Origin: Yinghuangia sp045039925
GTDB taxonomy: Bacteria > Actinomycetota > Actinomycetes > Streptomycetales > Streptomycetaceae
Length of the DNA stretch: 64,000 nucleotides
NCBI GenBank assembly: GCA_045039925.1
Contig: CP108400.1
Location: 1,302,001-1,366,000, forward strand
Reading direction: 5' to 3'
This document shows positions 46,783-55,870 of this stretch, piece by piece. A program made the translations under genes and the position numbers. The notes beneath the pieces are model-generated. The model saw only the letters and a list, made by a program, of their open reading frames with translations. It had not been told where the DNA came from and did no database searches. Position 1 is the stretch's first letter; each line of letters opens with the position of its first letter.

Positions 46783-47955
46783 GTGGACGACCAGCAGCGG
46801 TGGGGACAGCAGCCCGGGTGGCAGGATCCGCAGGGATTCCCGCCTCCGCAGGGGTTCCCGCCACCGCAGGGGCCCGGAGCGCCACCGCCTCCCCCGGGGC
46901 AGCCGCCACAGGGCCAGCCCGGCCAAGGCCGGCCGCAGGACCCGCCGCCGCAGGGCCCGCCGCCTATGCCGCAGTACACGCCGGACCCCGCGTACGCCGC
47001 CGGCGGCCCCGTCGGCTCCGAGCCTCCCGGCCCGCCGCAGCCGCTGTACGTCCCCGGGCCCGGTACCGGCCCGGGCGGCTCCGGCGGACACGGACGCGGG
47101 AGCGGCCGACGCAACCTCGTGCTCGGCATCGTCGCGGCGGTCGTCGCGGCCGCGCTCGTCGGCGGAGGAATCTGGTTCCTCACCGACGACGACGGAGACA
47201 ACACCGCCAAGTCCGGGGGCGCGCCGCAGCCGGTCGGCAACACCGCACTCCCCTCCCCTCCCCCAAGCGCTGACGACACCGCGGGGGCCGCGTCGCCGAA
47301 GACACCGCCCACCACGGGCAAGTCCGGCACGGGTACGGGCACCGGCACCGGCACCGGCACCGGCACCGCGACGACGGCGGGCGGGGCGGCGCCCGGCAAG
47401 GCCAAGTGCAAGCCCGCGCCCGGAGCCCCGGCGAAGGCGACGTACCCGAGCGCGCCGCCGATGACGGTAGACACGTCCGCCGCGTACACGATGAACCTCG
47501 TGACCAGTTGCGGCACCATCACCGTGAGCCTGAACGCCGCCAAGGCGCCGACGACCGTCAACTCGTTCGCGTTCCTGGCGGGCAAGAAGTACTTCGACCA
47601 CACGCCGTGCCACCGGCTCACCACCGAGGGCATCTTCGTGCTCCAGTGCGGTGACCCGACCGGCTCCGGCTCGGGCGGTCCGGGCTACGAGTTCGCGGAC
47701 GAGAACCTGGCGGGGGCGACGTACCCGGCCGGGACGGTCGCCATGGCCAACTCCGGACCGGACACGAACGGCAGCCAGTTCTTCCTGGTCTACAAGGACA
47801 GCCAACTCCCGCCGCAGTACACACCGTTCGGAACCGTCACCGGCGGCCTGGACGTGCTGCGGCAGGTTGCCGCCGAAGGCGTGTGGGACGGCGGGGGCGA
47901 CGGCATGCCCAAGGCGCTGATCGCGCTCGACGAAGTCACCGTCACCAAGAAGTAG
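46783..47955 (+). CDS. membrane-anchored cyclophilin-type peptidyl-prolyl isomerase
   Basis: A 390-residue protein with a Gln/Pro/Gly-rich cytoplasmic N-terminus (about 105 residues), one membrane span (NLVLGIVAAVVAAALVGGGI), a Ser/Pro/Thr-rich linker with a Thr-Gly dipeptide repeat, and an outside cyclophilin domain: TSCGTITVSLNAAKAPTTVN, KYFDHTPCHRLTTEGIFVLQ, GTVAMANSGPDTNGSQFFLV. The catalytic Arg (HRLT) and the GSQFF motif are present. The GTG at 46783 follows GGGGG. It likely helps fold proteins outside the membrane. Confidence 0.9.
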   Translation: MDDQQRWGQQPGWQDPQGFPPPQGFPPPQGPGAPPPPPGQPPQGQPGQGRPQDPPPQGPPPMPQYTPDPAYAAGGPVGSEPPGPPQPLYVPGPGTGPGGSGGHGRGSGRRNLVLGIVAAVVAAALVGGGIWFLTDDDGDNTAKSGGAPQPVGNTALPSPPPSADDTAGAASPKTPPTTGKSGTGTGTGTGTGTGTATTAGGAAPGKAKCKPAPGAPAKATYPSAPPMTVDTSAAYTMNLVTSCGTITVSLNAAKAPTTVNSFAFLAGKKYFDHTPCHRLTTEGIFVLQCGDPTGSGSGGPGYEFADENLAGATYPAGTVAMANSGPDTNGSQFFLVYKDSQLPPQYTPFGTVTGGLDVLRQVAAEGVWDGGGDGMPKALIALDEVTVTKK

Positions 47956-47964
47956 CTGCGATCC

Positions 47965-48020
47965 GCGGCCGTTGCCGGGACCCCGCCACGGCTCGCCGCC
48001 GGGGTCTCGGCAAGGGCCGC
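47965..48020 (+). terminator. terminator of the cyclophilin gene
   Basis: TTGCCGGGACCCCG pairs with CGGGGTCTCGGCAA (one G-U), extended by outer GCGGCC/GGCCGC. It lies 10 bp after the stop and isolates the following operon from upstream transcription. Confidence 0.8.
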
Positions 48021-48136
48021 CGCACAGGCTCGGACCCGCTCTGACGAGGCCCCTACAAGCAGCTCGTTAACTTGCTGACCACCGGAGCGGGTTCGCCGTA
48101 GGCTCCTCCGGAATCCGCAGATATCGGGGGGCTTTG

Positions 48137-49375
48137 ATGCACCACAACGCGTTGGACGGGCCTCGGGACGACTCGGGGCCCGGCTCGTGGGACATGTCCG
48201 TGACCGACGCGCCGGACGGTGCTTGCGACGACGCGTGTGACGATGTGCGTGACGATCCGCACGACGACGCCCTCGCGGTGCGCGAGGCCCTGGGCGCCGC
48301 CCGCGTCGGCCTCGTCGACCGCGAGGTCATCGCCGAGGTGGTCGCGCTGTGCGCGGTCGCCGGAGAACACCTCCTCGTCATCGGCGCGCCCGGGACGGCG
48401 AAGTCGGAGGCCGTGCGGCGCATCGCCGCGCAGCTGGGCGGACGCTACTTCGAGTACCTGGTCGGCCGGTTCACCGAGCCCAACGAGATCTTCGGCCCGG
48501 TCGACCTGCGGCGGCTGCGCGAGGGCGTGGTCGAGGTCGAGACGGCCGGGATGCTGCCCGAGGCCGACATCGCGTTCCTGGACGAGGTGTTCCTCGGTTC
48601 CACCGCAATCCTCAACACCCTCCTGGGCCTGCTGAACGAACGCACGTTCCGGCGCGGGCGCACCGCGGTGGCGGCGCCCCTGCGGGTGTGCGTCGGCGCG
48701 GCCAACCAGCTTCCCGACGACCCGTCCCTGGCGGCGTTCGCGGACCGGTTCCTGGCCCGGGTGTTCGTCGAGCCGGTCACGGACGCGAGGCTCGAGGAGT
48801 TGCTGGAGGAAGGCGCGCGTACGGCGTCGCGGCCGGCCGCGGACAGTCGCACCCTCGCGGCCGTCGACCGCCTGGCGGCCGCGGCGTCGGCCTGCGACCT
48901 GGCGCCGGTACGCCCGGTCCTGGCAACTGCCCTGCGGCGTATGCGCGCTGCCGGGGTTCCGGTGAGCGACCGGCGTGCGGTGCGGTCGCAACGGCTGGTC
49001 GCGGCCGCGGCGGTGCTCGACGGGCGGGCGCGGGCGGACGTACCGGACCTGTGGACGCTGCCGCTGATCGCGCCGACGTCGGACGCTCAGGCCGCCGCGC
49101 GGGACGTGCTCACCGATCTGATCGGCGAGGCGGGCAGCACAAGCCTGTTCCACGCCGCCGAGGAGTTCTCGCGCGGGGCGCGGGCCCGTGCGCAGCGCCT
49201 GACCGCGTCGGCGCGGGCGCTCATCGAGGAGTTCGGCGAGCGTCCGGAGGACCGCGACGCGCGCCTGCGGTTCGAGGCCGTGCTGCGCGAGATCGACGCG
49301 GGTTTCGCGGAGGCCGATCTGGAGGACGGCCTGGTCGAGATGCGCCGCCGCCTGGTGGCGGCGGTACGCAGCTGA
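48137..49375 (+). CDS. MoxR-type AAA+ ATPase of a ternary system
   Basis: A 412-residue MoxR/RavA-group AAA+ ATPase. An acidic, Asp-rich lead (residues 20-45) precedes Walker A GAPGTAKS (83-90), the pore/presensor region YLVGRFTEPNEIFGPVDLRR, Walker B DIAFLDEVF (Asp149-Glu150), NTLLGLLNERTFRRG, sensor I VGAANQLPDD and the arginine finger region AFADRFLARV. The ATG at 48137 follows GGGGGG. MoxR proteins act as chaperone-like remodelers of vWA partners. It is the first gene of a four-gene block whose other members carry vWA-like and beta-propeller parts; an upstream terminator at 47965-48020 makes it the operon head. Confidence 0.92.
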   Translation: MHHNALDGPRDDSGPGSWDMSVTDAPDGACDDACDDVRDDPHDDALAVREALGAARVGLVDREVIAEVVALCAVAGEHLLVIGAPGTAKSEAVRRIAAQLGGRYFEYLVGRFTEPNEIFGPVDLRRLREGVVEVETAGMLPEADIAFLDEVFLGSTAILNTLLGLLNERTFRRGRTAVAAPLRVCVGAANQLPDDPSLAAFADRFLARVFVEPVTDARLEELLEEGARTASRPAADSRTLAAVDRLAAAASACDLAPVRPVLATALRRMRAAGVPVSDRRAVRSQRLVAAAAVLDGRARADVPDLWTLPLIAPTSDAQAAARDVLTDLIGEAGSTSLFHAAEEFSRGARARAQRLTASARALIEEFGERPEDRDARLRFEAVLREIDAGFAEADLEDGLVEMRRRLVAAVRS

Positions 49376-49389
49376 GCGCCGGGGACGTG

Positions 49390-49911
49390 GTGCCCGTGAA
49401 CGGCGGTGCGGGCGAAGGCCGGTGGCGGCGGCGTGAACCGCCGCTGGCCGCCGGAGCCGTGGCCGCGTGCGGAGCGGCGGCATGCCGTCTGGCGGCCGAG
49501 GCCGCGCGCCGGGTCGAGGAAGGCGTGGTGCTGCGAGCCGCCGCGGACGACGAGTGGGTGGTGGTGCTGGGGATGGCGGAGGACCTGCCGTGGGTCGACG
49601 GTGCTCGGTATCTCGGTTGGGACGGGGGCGTGTTGGTGCCGACCACGCACGAGCCGGTGCCGTCGACGGCTTTGTGGTCCGCCGCAGTACGCGAGGCCGT
49701 GTCCGGCCCGGATGCGAGCACCAGGTCCCTGCTCGTGCTCCTGCCGGGGCACGTGCTGCACACGCAGATGCCGGAACAGGGCGCGGACGCGGAGCTGTTG
49801 CGGACCCGTGCCGATGCCCGTACCGGTGTCCGTGCCGATGTCCGTGCGCTCGGCGGCGCGGGCGACGGTACCGGCGCCCGCCCTCGCGTTCCCGCGGAGT
49901 CGGCCGAGTGA
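49390..49911 (+). CDS. bpX-type accessory protein of the MoxR ternary system
   Basis: A protein of about 173 residues; GTG candidates at 49387, 49390 and 49396 are all possible and none has a strong ribosome site. The body begins AAACRLAAEAARRVEEGVVL, then VVVLGMAEDLPWVDGARYLG, WDGGVLVPTTHEPVPSTALW and RSLLVLLPGHVLH, an alpha/beta domain that I recall from bpX-class proteins of MoxR-vWA-propeller operons (possibly bpX5). The C-terminus is Arg/Ala-repetitive. Its stop overlaps the next start by 4 bp (GTGA). The function within the complex is unknown; it may be an adaptor. Confidence 0.72.
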   Translation: MPVNGGAGEGRWRRREPPLAAGAVAACGAAACRLAAEAARRVEEGVVLRAAADDEWVVVLGMAEDLPWVDGARYLGWDGGVLVPTTHEPVPSTALWSAAVREAVSGPDASTRSLLVLLPGHVLHTQMPEQGADAELLRTRADARTGVRADVRALGGAGDGTGARPRVPAESAE

Positions 49912-51650
49912 ACACCGCGCACCGCAGCGGCGGCGGCCCTGCCGAACTCCCCTCCTCGCTCACCCCATGGGCGCCGTTCCTCGCTGCCCTGACACCGCGA
50001 CTCGCCGTGGCGCTCGGCCCGTTGATCAGGCGGATGGACGGGCTCCTGGCGGCCTCCGGCGCGGTGTCGGCGGTTCGCGGCGACTTCTCCGGCTACGGCG
50101 GCATCACCCACCGGGGCCGGCCCGAGTTGCTGCTGGCGTCCGAATGGCTGCTGGCCGACATGTTCGAGGAGGAGTTCCTGCGCCGCGCCGCGAACGGTGA
50201 ACTCCTGCATCTTGCCCGCGAGTTCGACGAGCGGCGCGTGGGCGGGACGGTGCACGCCGTCATGGACGCGGGGCCGTACGCCGCCGGAGCCGGCCGCCTC
50301 GTACAGCTCGCCGGAATTGTCGTGCTCGGGCGCCGCGCCGAGGCGCGCGGCGCGGACCTGGTGGTCCGCGTCCTGGGCCGGGACGCCGGGCAGGCGTTGC
50401 GCGGGTCGGCCTTCGCCGTCCTGTCCAAGTGGCTGGAGTCGCGCCGCGAACGGCCGCCCGGCGCCGAGGAGGTCGCCGAGGCGCTGGAGGGCCTGGGCGA
50501 GCGGGACGAGGCGTGGGTGTTCGGGTCTCCGCGTCTGGCCGGATGCGTACCGGCCCCGGCGCGGCTGGTGACCGCAGAGGACGGGCGCTGGTCGGCGGCG
50601 GGAGCGGCGTCCGTACGTGTCGCGGTCGGCGCCTCCCCGCCGGTCGACCTTCCGCTCCCGGAGCGGGAGTTGGCGCTGCGGACCCTGCGCGGCGGGGAGT
50701 TCCGGCGCCGCGCGGCTGGCGGCAGTTCGGCGGAGATGGCGACACCGGTGGCGGTCGTGGCCGCCCCGGGGGCCGTTCCGGCGTTCACCGGTGCGACGTC
50801 GCACCTGATACTGCGCGGCCGTACGCCCGGCGAAGTGGTGTCGGTCTTCGTGCCTTCGGCGGTCGGGCAGCAGGCGGGCCGGGTCAAGCGCCACGTGTTC
50901 CCCGGCACGGTGGTGGGTGCGTCGTGGATCGGCCGCCGCCTGGTGGCGGTGTGCCTGGCCGAGGATCGGCTCCGCGTGCACGTCGAGGGCCGCCCGTGGA
51001 GCCGGCTGCCGGTCGACCTCCTGGGCGGCCCTGTCCATCGGTTGGCGGTCCGACCGGAGTTCGCAACGGAGCCGGCGGGCCTGCCGCCCGCACCGGTCCT
51101 CCTCTTCGACCACGGCTTCGTGACGCGCCTGGACGACACATGGGTCCACGTGGCCCGGCACGAGGTCGTCCCGACCCCGTGGGCGGCGGTCGCCCCCGGT
51201 CCCGTCCTGGACCGGCCGTTGCGTACGACGGTGTCGGGCGGCGGCGAACTCCTGGCGGAGGGCTGGCGGCAGTCGTTCCGGGCATCAGGTGTCCGCGACC
51301 ATCTGATCGGGGCACACGCGGTGGCGACGCGTTCGGACGACCCGGCGTTGTGGCGCGTGCTCGCCGAGGGCGGGGAACCGGTCGGCGAACTCCGGGTCGG
51401 GGCGGATGCGCGGCCGGTCGGTCTGGTGGTGGACGGGTCGGTGCCGTACCTGGTCACGGTGTCCGGGAGCGGTGCGGTCACAGTCTGTTCGCCTTCGGGG
51501 AAGCGGGTGTTCGGCGGTGCCTCGGCCTCGGGCGGCGTCGCGGTGCATCCGACGCTGCCGTTGTGGGCGGCCCGTGATGCGGTCGGGGCTGTTCGGGTAC
51601 GGCATGTGGTGACAGGAGACGAAGTGCTGGCTCTGCGGGAAGACGCGTGA
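49908..51650 (+). CDS. vWA-like plus beta-propeller protein of the MoxR ternary system
   Basis: A 580-residue protein. Residues about 60-160 resemble the vWA domain of ternary systems: RGRPELLLASEWLLADMFEE, then GGTVHAVMDAGPYAAGAGRL and LAGIVVLGRRAEARGADLVV. At the metal site DAGP replaces the classic D-x-S-x-S, so the MIDAS is degenerate. The second half (about 255-580) has repeating beta-rich stretches (HLILRGRTPGEVVSVFVPSA, LIGAHAVATRSDDPALWRVL, LRVGADARPVGLVVDGSVPY) suggesting a propeller. GTG start overlaps the previous stop; its own stop overlaps the next start. Propeller assignment is by pattern only. It is the expected client or scaffold of the MoxR ATPase. Confidence 0.75.
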   Translation: MNTAHRSGGGPAELPSSLTPWAPFLAALTPRLAVALGPLIRRMDGLLAASGAVSAVRGDFSGYGGITHRGRPELLLASEWLLADMFEEEFLRRAANGELLHLAREFDERRVGGTVHAVMDAGPYAAGAGRLVQLAGIVVLGRRAEARGADLVVRVLGRDAGQALRGSAFAVLSKWLESRRERPPGAEEVAEALEGLGERDEAWVFGSPRLAGCVPAPARLVTAEDGRWSAAGAASVRVAVGASPPVDLPLPERELALRTLRGGEFRRRAAGGSSAEMATPVAVVAAPGAVPAFTGATSHLILRGRTPGEVVSVFVPSAVGQQAGRVKRHVFPGTVVGASWIGRRLVAVCLAEDRLRVHVEGRPWSRLPVDLLGGPVHRLAVRPEFATEPAGLPPAPVLLFDHGFVTRLDDTWVHVARHEVVPTPWAAVAPGPVLDRPLRTTVSGGGELLAEGWRQSFRASGVRDHLIGAHAVATRSDDPALWRVLAEGGEPVGELRVGADARPVGLVVDGSVPYLVTVSGSGAVTVCSPSGKRVFGGASASGGVAVHPTLPLWAARDAVGAVRVRHVVTGDEVLALREDA

Positions 51651-54600
51651 TCCGGGGCGCGGTCGAACGGCACGGATCCGGTGGCGCGTTCCGGGGCGTG
51701 GTCGCCGCGTCGGGCTTCGTGCTGGACGTCGCCGTGCTCGGGGAGGCGGAGTGCGCCGCGCGCGTGCGGGCGGTGTGGACCCCCGGCACCGACGTACGCA
51801 CGCTGCCGGACGGACGCTGGCTCGTACGCCTGCCCGAGCCCGTCGAGGTGCGGGCCGAACAGGCCCCCGGCCTAACGCTGGTGACAGACCGTCAGGCGCT
51901 GGTGGCCCCGGGTGTGCGGGTATCTGGTGAGGACGTGCGGAGGGTCGTGCTCGCGGTCGGCGGCGTACGCGTCGCGGTGCCGTGGGCGGAACTTCTGGAG
52001 GTTCCGGCGTCGCGGCTGGTCGACGTGTCGGAGTTGGACGTACGCCGGCTGACGCCGATCGGCACGCGGCGATCCGAGCCGTCGGCGCTGGCCGAGCGGG
52101 CCGAACTGGCCGACTCGGACGCGCCGGATCTCCGCGTCGCGGCGGGAGTTGGTGATCGGCAGCGCAAGTCGGCGCGTATCGCGGACGAGTTCGTCGGTGC
52201 CGATCTCGGGGCGGGGCGGGGCGCGGGGCGCATCGGCCGGATGCGGCGGGGGGCGTCCCGGAGCGGGGGCGTGCCGGCCACGCGCCGCGGCAGGGCGTTG
52301 GCGATAGCGCTGGCCACCGTGCTGGCGATCGGGGCGGCGGCCGGGGTGATCGGGGCCGCGTGGGCGCTCGCGACCGACGCCCCGGACCGCGCTTCCGACC
52401 CGTTCGGCGGCGACGTCCAGGTGGTCGCGCCGCAACTGCCGGCGCCACCGCGGACGTCGGCGAATCCCGTCGAAACATCCCCCGGGTTCTCGCCGTTCGC
52501 CGACAACGCCACGGCGTTCGCGCTGCGCATGGTGGCGATCGCCGCGATCCTCGCGATCGTTTTCGCGGCACGGCACGGGCGGGCGCGGTCCCGCCGGGGC
52601 GGCGACGGCAACGCCGGCGGCCTCGGCGTGACGGCGGTTGAGACGGGGTCGGCCGCGTCCGGCCAGGCGTTCGAAGCGCCGGGGGCCGGCGTCCCCGCGG
52701 CCGGTCGTTTCCGCAGGCGCGGCAGGCGCCGTGGGGCCGGCGGCCCCGAAGGCCCCGGCACCAACCCCCCTCCGCGCTCGCCCGGCCGACTGCGCCGCCT
52801 CGTGGGCAACGGAGCGGCCCGCCTGGTCATGCGCTCCCCCGCGCGGGGCTACCTCCAGGGTCGCCACGCCCGTTACGTCCAGAACCTGACCGAGGCGTTC
52901 CGGGAAAGCCGTTGGGACGACGCGCTGCGCGACGCGGTCGCCGTCGGCGGCTCCTGGTCCTCCACGGGACTGATGAGTCTGCGAGTGCCGCGGCGTCGCA
53001 CCGGCCCTCTGCGGGCCTCGCCAAACGCGCGGCCGAGTACGGCGACGCCGATGCACGACATCTCGCTCCTGAACCACCTGCGCGACGTCTACCGCGACGC
53101 AGCGCGCCGCCTGGAGCACGAAGCGCGGCTCGACGAGGCGGCGTTCGTGTACGCCGACCTCCTCGGCGCGCCGTTGGAGGCGGTGACCCTGTACGAGCGG
53201 CACAGCAGGTGGCGCGAGGCCGCGCAACTTGCCGAAGGGCGCAACCTGGCACCGGAGTTGGCGGTACGCCTGTGGTGGCGCGCGGGCGAACGCGGCCGGG
53301 CCGTCGATCTGGCGCGCCTGCACGGCGTGTTCGCGAACGCGGTGAGCCGGGTGGCGCGGACGGATCCGGCGGCGGCGAACGAATTGCGCGCCGCGTGGGT
53401 GGCCACGTGCCAGGCGGCCGGCGACCGCCTGGGTGCGGTCGAGGCGGCATGGCCGAATCCGGCGCTGTGGCCCGCGGTGAAGACGGACATCGCGGACGGC
53501 GTCGCGCAGGGCGGGCCGGTGGCGGCACGGTTGACGGCGTACCTGGCCGCGTCCGGCCGGGAAGAGGAGGCGCGCGCCGCGGCCGCATCGCTCTTGGACG
53601 CAGACGCGCGGCCGAGCGGCGCGGAGCTGGGCATATTCCTGTCCACTCTGGCGGAACTACCGGGCAGCGATCCGGTGTTCGACCGCGAGTTGACGACGGC
53701 GGGGCTGCGGGCGCTGGCGGCGGTGACGGTGCCTCTCGGCCTCACCGGGAACAAGATCCGTACCGTGCACAGCGCGCTTGCGCAGCGTGCCGACCCTCTC
53801 GCCGCCGCGGACATCCTGCCTCCCGGCCCACCTCCGCGGACGTCGGCCACGTCCGGCCCCGTCGTCGTGTGTGCGGAGGAATTCCGCGGCGCTGTGGAGT
53901 TGTTCGACGCGGTGGGGCTGCCCGGCGGCCGTGTGCTGCTGGCGCTGGGCGAGGCGGGCACGCGCCTGGTGGACGGTGACGGGCGTACGCGCGCGCACTG
54001 GGACGTCCCCGCGCACCGCATCGTGCCGGCCGACCACTGCGGGACCGCCCTCTTGGTGGCCGAGCGCGGCAACGTGTGCGAGATCGCGCGCCTGGACCTC
54101 GTGACGCGTGCCGTACGGCGCTGGGCGTCCCTCCGCGAGCGCGTCGCGGCCGACTCCTACGACGGCACGCACCTTGTCGTCCACGCGCTCGACGGCGGGC
54201 TGGCCGTGGTCGACACCACGGCCGCGACTCCGCGCGTCGTGTGGCGCGAGCTGGGCCGGGACGGGTCCGAGGTGGTCGCGTTCGCGCGCATGCCGGAGTC
54301 GTGCGCGGCGCTGGTCCGCGGGCCGTCCGCGGGCGAATTCGCCGTCTGGCGCTGGTCGATGCCCGGCTGGACGCTGCGCAGCCGCCCCGCGCTCGAGGGC
54401 GCCGCGTCGGCCCGTACCGTCTCCGCGCTGGGCGCGGTCGTGTCGGTGCGCCCGCCCGCGAGCCGTCTGGCGGCGTCGGCCCCGGTCACGTGGGAGGGCA
54501 GCGCGCTGCCGACGATGACCCGCGACACGCGTCTCTCGGCCGCGGCATCCGTCAGCGCGTCCGGCGGCGCCACGTTCCTCATCGGCGCGGACGGCGCACC

Positions 54601-54790
54601 GCCGACAGTCAGCGCCCGCATGGGGCGCTCGCACCAGGACTGGGCGTCCGTCACCTTCCCCGGCGCCGAATCCCTCCCGGAACGCCCCCGCCATCACGCC
54701 GACTTGCTGACCGTCTGGGACCGCCACGGCCGCGTCGTCGTCCTCGACGCCGACCGCACAGTGATCGCAAGCCTCCGTACCCGCCCCTGA
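51647..54790 (+). CDS. large membrane-anchored bpX6-like / helical-repeat / beta-propeller protein
   Basis: A 1047-residue protein. The N-terminal region (1-140: FRGVVAASGFVLDVAVLGEA, VRTLPDGRWLVRLPEPVEVR) looks like the bpX6 domain I recall from MoxR-vWA-propeller systems. Two membrane spans follow (about 217-241 and 291-307), then a basic Arg/Gly linker, an alpha-helical repeat region (about 480-690; RLEHEARLDEAAFVYADLLG, LYERHSRWREAAQLAEGRNL) and a C-terminal beta-propeller-like part (about 715-1047; PVVVCAEEFRGAVELFDAVG, GGRVLLALGEAGTRLVDGDG). GTG start overlaps the preceding stop by 4 bp. It would tie the system to the membrane. Length and architecture are seen; role is inferred. Confidence 0.75.
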   Translation: MIRGAVERHGSGGAFRGVVAASGFVLDVAVLGEAECAARVRAVWTPGTDVRTLPDGRWLVRLPEPVEVRAEQAPGLTLVTDRQALVAPGVRVSGEDVRRVVLAVGGVRVAVPWAELLEVPASRLVDVSELDVRRLTPIGTRRSEPSALAERAELADSDAPDLRVAAGVGDRQRKSARIADEFVGADLGAGRGAGRIGRMRRGASRSGGVPATRRGRALAIALATVLAIGAAAGVIGAAWALATDAPDRASDPFGGDVQVVAPQLPAPPRTSANPVETSPGFSPFADNATAFALRMVAIAAILAIVFAARHGRARSRRGGDGNAGGLGVTAVETGSAASGQAFEAPGAGVPAAGRFRRRGRRRGAGGPEGPGTNPPPRSPGRLRRLVGNGAARLVMRSPARGYLQGRHARYVQNLTEAFRESRWDDALRDAVAVGGSWSSTGLMSLRVPRRRTGPLRASPNARPSTATPMHDISLLNHLRDVYRDAARRLEHEARLDEAAFVYADLLGAPLEAVTLYERHSRWREAAQLAEGRNLAPELAVRLWWRAGERGRAVDLARLHGVFANAVSRVARTDPAAANELRAAWVATCQAAGDRLGAVEAAWPNPALWPAVKTDIADGVAQGGPVAARLTAYLAASGREEEARAAAASLLDADARPSGAELGIFLSTLAELPGSDPVFDRELTTAGLRALAAVTVPLGLTGNKIRTVHSALAQRADPLAAADILPPGPPPRTSATSGPVVVCAEEFRGAVELFDAVGLPGGRVLLALGEAGTRLVDGDGRTRAHWDVPAHRIVPADHCGTALLVAERGNVCEIARLDLVTRAVRRWASLRERVAADSYDGTHLVVHALDGGLAVVDTTAATPRVVWRELGRDGSEVVAFARMPESCAALVRGPSAGEFAVWRWSMPGWTLRSRPALEGAASARTVSALGAVVSVRPPASRLAASAPVTWEGSALPTMTRDTRLSAAASVSASGGATFLIGADGAPPTVSARMGRSHQDWASVTFPGAESLPERPRHHADLLTVWDRHGRVVVLDADRTVIASLRTRP

Positions 54791-54802
54791 ACAAGGATCC
54801 GG

Positions 54803-55623
54803 TCACCAGTCCCGAAACGAGTCGGCTCCGTCGACCAACTACCGCCGCGCCTCCGTGAGTTCCCGGCCGGCGGCGGCCTCGGCGGCCGTGACGACGGCTT
54901 CCAGCGCCTGGAACAGCTCGTCCCGTCCCATGGACTCGATGAACCGCGACCCGGCGGCGAGCACGTTGAAGGCCTCTGCGAAGTCCCGCCCGAGCGCGAA
55001 GTAGCGCTCTGGCTCCGCCTGTTCCGCGACCGCCGCGAGGAGGCGGCCAGGGTCCTCTTGTACCGTTCGACGGCCCGAACGTAGCAGCGGCGGGTGATGT
55101 GACCGCGGTCCTGCCAGTCCCGCAGCGGATTGCCCGCGTTCTCGGTGACCCACTCCGGTTTTCGCGCGCCACTGATGTCGACGGCGACGCCCCGACGGGC
55201 CTCTTGGCGCCACGGCTTGCGCATCGCTTTGGCGTACTCGGCGGGGACGCTGTGCAGGTACATCAGCTCCAGAGCCGGGAGTTCGCCCGGCAGGACGCGG
55301 TCTGCCTCCGTCATGCCGAACAAGCGCCACATGTGCAGTTCGCGCAGCTCGGCAAGCCCCCGCAGACTCCCGGCGGACTCAAGGACACCGAGGTCGCCGT
55401 CCAGGCTGAGGATCTTGAGCCGCGGGTAGGTCGCGACCAGGCTCGCGCAGTCGAGCGTTCTGATCCCGGACACCGCGAGGCTGGTGACGTCCGGCCGCGG
55501 TGAACCGAGGTGCAGGTCCGCGACCGTGCACTCGACGGCCCCCGGGTCCTGCCACGGTTCGCGGTCACCGGCCTCCCGGCGGCGTTGCGCGGCCAACCGC
55601 CGCCCGCGGCCCCAGCCGTACAT
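54803..55623 (-). pseudogene. decayed leucine-rich-repeat-like gene (frameshift plus internal stop)
   Basis: Two frames together make one protein. From the ATG at 55623 (MYGWGRGRRL) the first frame reads leucine-rich material (PDVTSLAVSGIRTLDCASLV, LKILSLDGDLGVLESAGSLR, LAELRELHMWRLFGMTEADR) down to about 55050. Coding then continues in another frame (LLAAVAEQAEPERYFALGRD, FAEAFNVLAAGSRFIESMGR) to a TAG at 54839-54841. After that stop the same frame runs 11 more codons (LVDGADSFRDW) to a TGA at 54803, the kind of ending I recall for intact relatives. One frameshift and a TGG-to-TAG-like change suggest decay, or sequencing error. It is convergent with the ternary operon. Confidence 0.7.
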
Positions 55624-55870
55624 CGCATAGCCGGAGCACTCCGCGGTGGTCAGCGGCGGCCCGACGCAATGGCACGAGGGGGCTGGGGGGTGACCATGCC
55701 CGAGACGGTAGGGCCGCGGGCAGACACTCGACCGCACCTGCGTGGCCGCACTGTGCCGGATGATCCCCGTACTCATACACCCGAACGCCCCGGTGCGCCC
55801 GGCCGAAGACTCGCCGCCCGAGTCGCATGATCGTCAGGGACGGCAGCACCGAGTCGGAGGAGAGCACACC

